From contig OZ316897.1 in assembly GCA_973895155.1 (NCBI GenBank), positions 2,418,001 to 2,482,000 on the forward strand: a stretch of 64,000 bases of DNA. Reading direction: 5' to 3'. Made by a program: the position numbers and the translations under genes. Origin of the DNA: Marsupella aquatica (lineage: Eukaryota > Marchantiophyta). Shown here in pieces: positions 57,261-64,000 of this stretch. Numbering within the stretch: the first letter of the stretch is position 1; every line of letters begins with the position of its first letter. The notes beneath the pieces were generated by a model. It worked only from the letters and a program-made list of their open reading frames with translations. It did not search any database and was not told the DNA's origin.

Positions 57261-58046
57261 TCATGTGATTTGGCTGGAGAATTACCCCTCACATCTCGGG
57301 GTAATCTCTACATCATGATCATGATAGAGCATTTCTCCAAGTGGATAGAACTTGTGGCATTGCCGGATAAGACCTCCCGTAGCACCAGCCAGGCATTCCT
57401 GCAACAAGTTCTCAGCCGCTTTGGAGCTTGTGCATAATGTCTCACTGACCAGGGCTCAGAGTTTAGAGGAGAGTTCCAGGAGCTGCTTGATCAGGCCCTC
57501 ATTGATCATCGCCGGACATCACGAGATCACCCACTGGCAGATGGCTTGGCAGAGCGCATGGTTCAGACATGCAAGAAGGGTCTCCGGAAGATCTGCCTCA
57601 CCAAAAACAAGGAGGATTGGGACCTGGCCTTACCCTACATTGCCATGGGGTATAGGATGTCCAGACATGCATCACTGTCTAACTTTTCTCCCTACTTCTT
57701 GTTGTTTGGTCGTCACCCAGTTCCACCTTCTGCTATTGCTGCTCACATGCTTCAGTTGGTGGACTTGGATTCAGCTGTGACTTGGTCTGATGTGATCTCT
57801 GAGAGGGCTGCCCTATTCAGGAGGGTTATGCCCATGGCCATGGAGAATTTGACCATTGCACAGCACAGGGACACACTACGTTATGCACACACACGAGGTG
57901 ACACTTTTCAGCCCAAGGTCAGGAAGTTTGATGTGGGAGATTTTGTGTACTTGCAGCGGCAAGCTAACGACACCCTGGACACCTCTACCAATCGTACTAT
58001 TCTTAGGGTTAAAGCTATTCGACCGTCTGGAGTGCTAGAGTTATAA
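57261..58046 (+). pseudogene. integrase catalytic core and C-terminus, interrupted by stops
   Basis: Continues in the polyprotein frame. Core landmarks: IMIMIEHFSKWIELVALPDK (the first acidic position reads Glu), LTDQGSEFRGEF (second Asp) and HPLADGLAERMVQ (Glu), followed by YIAMGYRMSRHASLS and FSPYFLLFGRHPVPPS. A C-terminal GPY/F-like part follows with KFDVGDFVYLQR and LRVKAIRPSGVLEL. A TAA at 57435-57437 lies just before the second Asp and another at 58044-58046 ends the frame. There are no frameshifts. Confidence 0.9.
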
Positions 58047-58313
58047 GGGGCAGATGGGCGCACAATTGCTGACAATGCCAAGAACTGCGCCCCTTGTCAT
58101 CTGCCTAACCTAGATCCCACCATTGTGACTTCTACTTGGATTCCACCCGTGGACTACCCTTGCAAGGTGTGTTTGCGAATTGATGATGCTGACCAGATGC
58201 TGTTGTGTGACAATTGCAATGGAGGGTACCATCTTTTCTGCCTTTGGCCTGAACTTACCCAGGTGCCAGAAGGGTTATGGTTTTGCCCTTCTTGTGCTCC
58301 ACGTGCTACCTGA
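58047..58313 (+). CDS. PHD finger at the C-terminus of the retrotransposon polyprotein
   Basis: In the same frame as integrase after the TAA at 58044: a short linker (NCAPCHLPNLDPT...), then a canonical C4HC3 PHD finger with spacing C-x2-C ... C-x2-C-x4-H-x2-C ... C-x2-C. Visible pieces are CKVCLRIDDADQMLLCDNC, GGYHLFC and LWFCPSC. It ends at TGA 58311-58313. PHD fingers of this class usually read histone H3 tails (unmodified or K4-methylated). In retrotransposons, chromodomains at the integrase C-terminus target integration, so this PHD may play that part (inference). Confidence 0.9.
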   Translation, partial: GADGRTIADNAKNCAPCHLPNLDPTIVTSTWIPPVDYPCKVCLRIDDADQMLLCDNCNGGYHLFCLWPELTQVPEGLWFCPSCAPRAT

Positions 58314-58345
58314 ATTTTCTTCAGCCCTCCTTTTGGCTATGGTCT

Positions 58346-58353
58346 GGGGGGGA
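58346..58353 (+). promoter_or_regulatory. possible polypurine tract (GGGGGGGA)
   Basis: Seven G and an A lie shortly downstream of the PHD stop and directly before the repeated 'A' segment (58353-58530). The position fits a polypurine tract, but the TG that begins the LTR copy lies about 180 bp further on, so this reading is uncertain. Confidence 0.35.
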
Positions 58354-58530
58354 TACAGAGGTTTACACCTCCACTACGTACATACCACTTCATTTGCTTT
58401 TTCTTGGCACTTGTGAATGTGATTGGACTTTTTCTATGCATGTTGGTTGCTAGCAGCTTGCACATATGCCTTGCCGGTGACTTGTATGTTTTTGATACAC
58501 TATGGCTACGATACTATATGTCATGACAGC
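58353..58530 (+). repeat. segment 'A', first copy (repeated at 58891-59064)
   Basis: ATACAGAGGTTTACACCTCC...CTATATGTCATGACA is duplicated with very few changes at 58891-59064, so the right LTR is sandwiched between two direct copies. The start of the same segment also follows the LTR copy at 31501. One frame encodes a hydrophobic stretch (NVIGLFLCMLVASSLHICLA). Confidence 0.88.
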
Positions 58531-58890
58531 TGTCATGCCGAGGGACAGTGCCTCTTATGCACATCGGCATGTCCCTCGCCTGCCCGCTAGGTATGTAGTT
58601 AGGGCTAGTGTACTACCTGAGTTAGCGACATGTTCTTGTAGCAAGTCTGGGCCGTTCTTGAAGCAAATGTGCTTGTTAGTGTGACGCCAAGACTTTTCTT
58701 GCTTAGGGCATGTCTTTCTTTGTGGGTTTTTCAGTTCTTCTTGAATCGCTATTGACAGAGCTCAGACAATGCTCGTCGATTCCGTACACGGGATTCACAC
58801 AGTGATTCGTTAGATGCTCCCGGCCGATCTTGGCATCCTGCCGGTTTTCGATTCGATTTCAATACAATTGTTTCTCTCACGCCTTTTATT
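58531..58890 (+). repeat. 3' LTR of Ty3/gypsy element
   Basis: TGTCATGCCGAGGGACAGTG to CACGCCTTTTATT. It matches the 5' LTR at about 97 per cent by eye. It continues directly into ATACAGAGG, where the 5' LTR instead continues CAAGAAGAAC. Confidence 0.88.
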
Positions 58891-59064
58891 ATACAGAGGT
58901 TTACACCTCCACTACGTATATACCACTTCATTTGCTTTTTCTTGGCACTTGTGAATGTGATTGGACTTTTTCTATGCATGTTGGTTGCTAGCAGCTTGCA
59001 CATATGCCTTGCTGGTGACTTGTATGTTTTTGATACACTATGGCTACGATACTATATGTCACGA
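58891..59064 (+). repeat. segment 'A', second copy
   Basis: Second direct copy of 58353-58530. After GACA it continues into TGGTGTGGATTGCACTGC, the coding sequence of the PWWP-like ORF, whereas the first copy runs into the LTR. Confidence 0.88.
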
Positions 59065-59443
59065 CATGGTGTGGATTGCACTGCGAGGATTTCCATCATG
59101 GCCAGCTGGGCCTCGTGCTTCCTTCCAGCTACTTCATGGCGAAATTGAGAATTTTGACCCAGCATTTGTAGGCATGCAAGTCCTGGAGGTGGCAACACGG
59201 CCAGCCCTAATGTATCCTAAGGCAGTCTTATTTGGGAGAGAGGAAGTGTCACCTGTGGAGCACATTGCTATGCCTGATCTACTTGTCATAAACATTGACG
59301 ACTTTGGTGGAGACACAGAGAGCACCGTCACAACTGTCTCTGCTGCTGCCGGGGAGGTGGATATAGCCGAGGTGTCTTTGGCGGGGTCTTTGGCAGAGTG
59401 TGCCCAGGGCAAAGGAGCTGCCACGCATTTGGGTCATCGCTAG
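59024..59443 (+). CDS. ORF with PWWP-like domain, downstream of 3' LTR
   Basis: 139 codons from an ATG at 59024; the open frame extends upstream without another ATG to a TGA at 58958. Near the start is CHDMVWIALRGFPSWPAG, which fits the PWWP signature (GDLVWAKVKGFPSWPA-type, with the PSWP variant). Further on, YPKAVLFGREEVSPVEHIAM resembles the second half of the PWWP core (V-x-FFG...). The acidic C-terminus (NIDDFGGDTESTVT) looks disordered. PWWP domains bind H3K36-methylated nucleosomes and DNA and occur in DNMT3 proteins. It is not in the gag-pol frame. It could be a second gene of the retrotransposon, a captured host exon, or the remnant of another element copy. Confidence 0.6.
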   Translation: MFLIHYGYDTICHDMVWIALRGFPSWPAGPRASFQLLHGEIENFDPAFVGMQVLEVATRPALMYPKAVLFGREEVSPVEHIAMPDLLVINIDDFGGDTESTVTTVSAAAGEVDIAEVSLAGSLAECAQGKGAATHLGHR

Positions 59444-60031
59444 GGGATTGCAAATGGATTATGTGTAGCTAGATTATCAGTATCAGTACCAGTTAGGATT
59501 TTTTGAGGTTAGCATCGAACAAGGATTACCGGTGCTGTAAATGCGAGGAATAGAGGAGTAGGCAGAAACCATTTTCCATCCTGGCAATCGGGTGCCTCCA
59601 ACTCCAATGTAATTTTGCTAACCTATGTTTGAACAGCATGATAAAAAAATTAGTCACTCGGTGTGACTAACACTTTTTTGTCTCAACTCTGTGAATACTG
59701 TGAACCGTTGCACATGCTTCTTCCTGAATGTTGCAATCTTTTATTACAAAATTAAATGATAACACATCCTCAAAGTAGTATGACCAAGGTCTGCGACAGA
59801 CAATGCTTGTACTACCTTAAGAAGCGCATCTAAATGCTTCAAACAAACTGCCAAACACTGCTCTACAAAATAGAAGCACATTGCTTCTACAAAACTAAGG
59901 CAGCGGTACTTTTCCCGTATCGATGGCAGCGGTAGTTCTCCCTAATCAAGGATTACTAAGTGAGCCTCTACCGATTGTCCCCATGTGTTCACATGATCCA
60001 ACTTTTCTTCAAGCTGGGCGCGTCACTGAGC

Positions 60032-60442
60032 CTAGTTAGAGTGCTGCCAGCGGTATCCATTATGCATCATGCCATCTCCCGAGCTGCCATCGCTGTTGTG
60101 CTGGCCCTCACGAGCTTCCTTCTGTCTCTCTCGCTCCTTCTCCCTCTCTTCTCTGAGTCTCCTGGCAGCAGCCCTCTGTCTCTTGAGCTTCAGACGGCGT
60201 GTCTGTTCTGTCATTGGCCTCCATAACTCAGACCATAACTTCTGATGCTTGGCTTCCCAATCTTGAGTTGGATCCTGGTTTAACGGAGTGTTCTCCGTTG
60301 GTTGCTGCAAGGCTAGAACGTCTGTTGGAGCGCGAGCAGGGTGAGATTCCTGACCGTCATAGACGATGATAGCCTTGGAGGAAGGCACAAGTGGAATTCC
60401 CCTGGAAGAAGAACGCGTGCCTTGACGTGTTTGAGGAGCCAT
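60032..60442 (-). CDS. hypothetical basic coiled-coil protein, within DNA transposon
   Basis: 136 codons starting MAPQTRQGTRSSSRG on the minus strand. A very basic, charged helix lies towards the C-terminus (RLKLKRQRAAARRLREEREK) and the tail is Gly/Ser/His-rich. A TATA-like motif (TATAAAG on the minus strand, 60577-60571) lies about 130 bp upstream of the ATG, in a sensible position for a promoter. No family recognised. It lies between the retrotransposon and the Myb-like ORF inside the proposed Harbinger element, and may belong to it or to another insertion. Confidence 0.4.
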   Translation of the reverse strand: MAPQTRQGTRSSSRGIPLVPSSKAIIVYDGQESHPARAPTDVLALQQPTENTPLNQDPTQDWEAKHQKLWSELWRPMTEQTRRLKLKRQRAAARRLREEREKERERQKEAREGQHNSDGSSGDGMMHNGYRWQHSN

Positions 60443-61230
60443 GGAGAAAGCGCTTGTGTGACAGACAGAGAACTAAAAATGCACAGAAATGTCGAGGGCC
60501 AATTGCGAGTGGTGTGAGATTGCACCAAAGTATGAGCGAATGTTGAGAGTGTTCTGGTGGGCAGCCGACCCTTTATAAAATAAAACCTAAGTACATCGAA
60601 GGCAATAGTGTGAGGTGGGAATCCGTTACCCTCACAAGATTTGAGATTCCTGACCTCGCAGTCCCACCTGTGTAGCCATAATAATTAAACGTGTGGGAGT
60701 GTGACAATGTAAGACAACCCTATCGCCTTGACAAGACCTGTCCCATTGTCAAGTCCTGTCAAGCACAGGTTCCATGAACATTCAATTGGTAGTCTTTGTA
60801 GTACGTGTGTCCTTGCATACAACCTTGGAATGGGTCTTAAGTTAAGGTACAAGCGAAAAATTCATGAGTATGAAAAACATTGGGAAACCCAGACACACAT
60901 TTTATTTATGAAATATGGCTTACATTTGCATACTACGGGCTTAGAGAATCTGGGACCGTATCGAACCCAGCTTGAGAGTGGATAATGCCCATCATATGCT
61001 TAAAGTGGGTTGGGGATCCATTTTGCTTGATGACCTCAGTCTGTGAGCAACACAGTCGATTGTTGGGCTTTAATAATTGCTAGTTGATGCTTCAAATCAA
61101 TTCTAGCTCGCTTTTCATCCTGTTTTCGCTGAATGCGTTCCCTTTTTGCCAATTCAGCAGATTGGGTATCAAGTAAGACCTTCTGTCTAAATGCCTCTAA
61201 TTCTCTAGCCTCTTTGCGGTCAGCTATTTC

Positions 61231-62472
61231 CTATGCTCGCCACTTATCCTTGGCATCAATCAATTGAATCCTAAAAGCATTCTTGTCTTGCAATTTTTCA
61301 GCATATACCTCGGCGAGATTGGGCCTAGAAGAAGCTTGTGTGTTTGAAGGCCTCTTTCCCTGCCGGGGACGTTGAGTGCCTCGTTCAGCTGTGACGGTTG
61401 GATGAGCACACGTTGTGCCCCTGCTTCTACCTGGCGTTCGTGTGTGCATGTGCTGGAGTTGATCTTGGAGTTGGTTCTTCCACAGACCCAAAATTGGAAT
61501 TAGGCTGGGATGTGTTGTCAGCTGCAGTTGGAGGCTACGATTCTTCAGGTGGAGTTCGAGGGAGCGAGTCTTCAACATCAGCATCGCTGTTGCCGGTAGT
61601 AGGGCTGGTAGCCGCATCAAGATCATCGTCGGTAAATGTTTGAGCGAATTGAAAGTTAGTGTCAACTGCTGCAACAAAGAGTAGCCGACCCATTAGCATA
61701 GCTCATAAGCAAGACACTAAATTGAGGTCCGAATGACAATGCACATGGAAGGAAGAAGCAGGATGTCGACAGGTTCAACTTTACCTGGTTTGTTCACGTT
61801 TACGTCCTCAGAAATTGGTGGTTCCGTCTCGGGTATCTCGTCATTGTCTGAACCTTCATCAACATACAATTCCCGGTGACCAGGCAGCCCACAAGCGACT
61901 GTGCTCGGAGGCAAAACATTAGCTCTCTCCCCATAAATTGCATGCATACACTCAAAATGTGCGCAGATCTTCTCGTACTTGTCAGCGAGAGTAAGGCCTT
62001 GTCTCAACTCCGCTTCTGTCAATCCAGCCCCTGAGTCTCGCTTCATTGCCAGGGCCTCCTTGTACTTCTTAATGAACTGCTGAAACCTTTTCCCAAGGTT
62101 ATCCCCTGTGGTCACAAATTTTGGGAAGCCGCTATCATGAAGGTCAATGAGCATTTTTTTGAACACGGTCTTCTTTGGCGGATGTCTACCAGTGACAGAT
62201 GGGCGGCTACTGGTGCCATTCAGCATAGCAAAATTCTGAGGGACTTCCAACCAATCAACAATGTGCGCAAGGTGCTCTGGTAACAGCTTACGATTATCTC
62301 CACCTGAGGCCATTGCTGAAGCTGCTGCGACCATGTTGGCGTCAGAGTCGGGAGGCTGGGAATCGCGAATGACAACTTCTGCAGGTGAGTACCGTGCTCG
62401 ATCTGGGTAGGGGAAAAGATGGTGGATCACCAGAGGAATGTCCTGTCTCAACGCCATGTTTGCCATTGCCAA
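61231..62472 (-). pseudogene. Myb/SANT-like ORF, probable Harbinger accessory protein (broken)
   Basis: The first part (62472-61717) contains a trihelix/Myb-SANT-like segment: HIVDWLEVPQNFAMLNG, KKTVFKKMLIDLHDSGFPK, GDNLGKRFQQFIKKYKEA, then GLTEAELRQGLTLADKYEKI and HFECMHAIYGERANVLPPST. The layout matches Myb-like proteins that recruit PIF/Harbinger transposases to DNA and to the nucleus. A second part (61677-61231), possibly after a frameshift or intron, ends in a basic segment (RGTQRPRQGKRPSNTQ) and a charged helix (AEVYAEKLQDKNAFRIQLID) running into a stop. The start near 62472 is uncertain. It is convergent with the transposase at 47224-48820. Confidence 0.6.
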
Positions 62473-62795
62473 TCCCTACACAATTCATTCAGCTCTCAAA
62501 TTCAGCAAGGGAATTGCAGTTTCAAAATTTCGCCACAATCGATGCTGGCATTCATGGACCTTTAAGCACTTTGTAGCGAGTTCAAAAACTGGAGCGGGGG
62601 AAGAGTCGCTGCCTAAACTCTTTGAAGGCCTTAACCATGGTTCGCCCTAAACCCACATTCATATGCACCATGGACCCCTTTCAGATCTCACTACCCCGGG
62701 CAATGCGTGCCCGGACTTGCCCTGTCGCGGGCCGCCCGAGTGCCTTGGGGGCCACCCGCGGTCGCCCTTTTTTTCCGTTTTTGAGACGCCCTACT

Positions 62796-64000
62796 GCAGT
62801 GAACTCGAAGCAGAGGGTGAATTTTTACGGACACCCATGAGGAGCCTTGAGGTTTCAAAAGCACTCTCATGGGGGTATGTAAAGAGCAAGTTTGTGAGAG
62901 AATAAATAAATAAATAAATTATCCTGCAAAAGAACAAAGAGCACCACCCAAAAAGGTGCAAATGAACAAAGACAGAATCCCATAGAGGAAGGCTCTATCA
63001 AGGGGATGCCACAAAAGAGCCAAAAAGCCCAAGGGGCACAAGCACAAGCCCAGCACAAAAGCAAACAGGAGCAAAGGACCTAAAACCTTATTTACCAGGA
63101 ACTGCACAACTTGGTAGAGCTCCCGAGTGAACACCAAAGGGCGGCCTAACAAAGGAACCTTACTAGCAGCCCTAGAGCCAACTATCTCATCACTACAAAG
63201 GATAGTGAAAGCCTGAGCCCTGTCAAGAGTGATAGACACTCGCTGCCAAAAAAACGCATTGACGGGTGGATAGGGCCTCCACTCAAACCTAACGAACAAA
63301 CAGGATAGCAGGAAGGGTCAAAAGATGGATGCAAAACCCCCAAAACCTCCACAACAAACAGGTAGAAAAGGTCACCAGAGAACAAATCTTTGGATCCTCA
63401 ACCTTGTCTTGACCCAGAAAAGAAATGTGATTGAGGTCAGGGATACAGGTTAAAGGAGGTACTAGCTACTTCCATAATCAGCCGTAACTTTGTTTTGTAC
63501 AACAATTGCATAATGTATAGGAGGGTTGGGCAGGGGTTGTAGCCTGAACCCTGCTAAAAGCTTTCAGTTGTGGCCAATATTAATCTTTTACTCACTTTCT
63601 GGTCACAAGATTACAAGCTAAGCCACATCAGCACTTTTGGTCAAAAACAAGAATGTTTAGTTATGCAAGAAGAACCAAACATGACAAATAGTGTTTGAGG
63701 CAAGGCAGAGAAAAAAAGTTAGACCCATGAAGCCTAGAAACAATGGAAATTTGAAAAGTAACATTTCACATAAACAAAGAGAGAGGTGAAAAGGGATGAA
63801 TTTTTGAAATGACTATGGATAGAAAGAAACCCTTGAGTTACGATAACATTTACCAAGGTTAAGTAAGAAACCCTTAAACTACTCTGGATAGAAGAGTAAC
63901 AAGAGAATGTAAAAGCCCTTAAATTACATTGGACTTTAAGTAAGAAACCCTTAAATTACTCTAGATAGAAGAGTAACAAGGGAATGGAAAAAGCCATTAA
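62796..64000. other. right flank, non-coding with repeats
   Basis: No supportable gene. Contains the second copy of a dispersed repeat (63622-63712, see 15058) and a tandem array at the window edge (63863-64000). Confidence 0.45.
63863..64000. repeat. tandem repeat at window edge
   Basis: TAAGTAAGAAACCCTTAAAYT followed by ACTCTRGATAGAAGAGTAAC and AAGRGAATG occurs twice, starting near 63863 and 63939. The array may continue beyond the window. Confidence 0.75.

Larger units (their letters stand above)
49110..58890 (+). mobile_element. Ty3/gypsy retrotransposon encoding a DNMT3-like methyltransferase and PHD finger
   Basis: Two direct LTR copies, 49110-49469 and 58531-58890, differ at about ten of 360 positions. 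Between them is a ~1.5-kb leader and one reading frame (50949-58313) carrying Gag, protease, DNMT3-like methyltransferase, RT, RNase H, integrase and PHD finger. The order PR-RT-RH-IN is Ty3/gypsy. Four in-frame stops (54255, 57258, 57435, 58044) but no frameshift interrupt it. The tRNA primer site and target duplication could not be identified. The 3' side is complicated by a duplicated ~175-bp segment on each side of the right LTR and by a PWWP-like ORF beyond it, so the true right boundary may lie further right. The element appears to sit inside a Harbinger transposon. Confidence 0.9.
45940..62792. mobile_element. probable PIF/Harbinger DNA transposon, carrying a nested Ty3/gypsy element
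   Basis: The left end AGGGCGTCTTAAATACG (45940) is matched in reverse complement at the right end by AGGGCGTCTCAAAAACG (ending 62792). Nine bases are perfect and most of the next eight agree. Both ends are followed outward by ACT (45937-45939 and 62793-62795), a candidate 3-bp target duplication, the length used by PIF/Harbinger. Inside are a decayed Harbinger-type transposase (plus strand, left) and a decayed Myb/SANT-like ORF (minus strand, right). That two-gene convergent layout is typical of PIF/Harbinger. The retrotransposon from 49110 lies between them. The short TIRs and the unusual ACT duplication (TWA is typical) keep the confidence moderate. Confidence 0.6.

Noticed and set aside
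49470-58352. The LTR-A junction as the product of canonical splicing of a retroviral-type subgenomic RNA
   Set aside because: There is no GT donor after CCTTTTATT at the 5' LTR edge, so ordinary GT-AG splicing does not explain the junction.
1042-59443. Functional link between the anti-silencing gene and the DNMT retrotransposon because both are in this window
   Set aside because: They are more than 40 kb apart with several unrelated genes between them; co-location is most simply chance.
1-64000. tRNA, rRNA genes or organellar insertions
   Set aside because: No cloverleaf-compatible tRNA, rRNA core sequence or plastid/mitochondrial gene was recognised by eye; a covariance-model scan would be the decisive test.

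Overview
The window is eukaryotic nuclear DNA from the green-plant lineage. The host genes carry GT-AG introns whose phases I could match from exon to exon. The protein families are plant-type: an ASI1-like BAH-RRM protein, a PQ-loop transporter, a STIG1-like secreted protein, a RimM-type PRC-barrel protein and a plastid-like membrane protein. Genes are sparse and transposons dense. A streptophyte (charophyte) alga such as a Chara-type genome would fit, but that is inference only. There is one 100-N assembly gap (15316-15415).

Layout. (1) 1-7 kb: an ASI1/IBM2-like anti-silencing gene in about ten exons. (2) 7-12.4 kb: intergenic DNA with local tandem repeats and a foldback. (3) 12.5-14.5 kb: a two-exon gene for a probable plastid coiled-coil membrane protein. 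(4) 14.5-17 kb: a minisatellite next to the gap. (5) 17.1-20.1 kb: a seven-exon PQ-loop transporter with a very large central loop. (6) 21-26.7 kb: LTR-retrotransposon debris: an internally deleted copia copy, a solo LTR, a MITE, a copia LTR with its primer-binding site, and a complete small non-autonomous LTR element (TRIM) with a 5-bp target duplication. (7) 31.5-32.4 kb: a diverged copy of the Ty3 LTR found at 49-59 kb, then a foldback MITE. (8) 34.9-35.4 kb: a STIG1-like gene. (9) 39.1-40.2 kb: a GC-rich block between diverged inverted repeats. (10) 41.9-45.6 kb, minus strand: a RimM-type PRC-barrel protein with repeated GRxDL...GG motifs. (11) 45.9-62.8 kb: a probable PIF/Harbinger transposon (decayed transposase on the left, decayed Myb/SANT-like ORF on the right, convergent) with a Ty3/gypsy retrotransposon nested inside it.

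The highlight is that nested Ty3/gypsy element (about 49.1-58.9 kb, perhaps to 59.4 kb). One reading frame, broken only by four in-frame stops, encodes Gag with two zinc knuckles, an aspartic protease, a DNMT3-like C5 cytosine methyltransferase, reverse transcriptase, RNase H, integrase and a C-terminal PHD finger. A separate ORF just past the 3' LTR copy carries a PWWP-like motif. DNMT capture by retrotransposons has been reported in dinoflagellates and charophyte algae (de Mendoza et al. 2018, Nature Communications). A methyltransferase, a PHD finger and possibly a PWWP module in one element would be a self-contained chromatin-writing and -reading kit. This copy looks inactive because of the stops.
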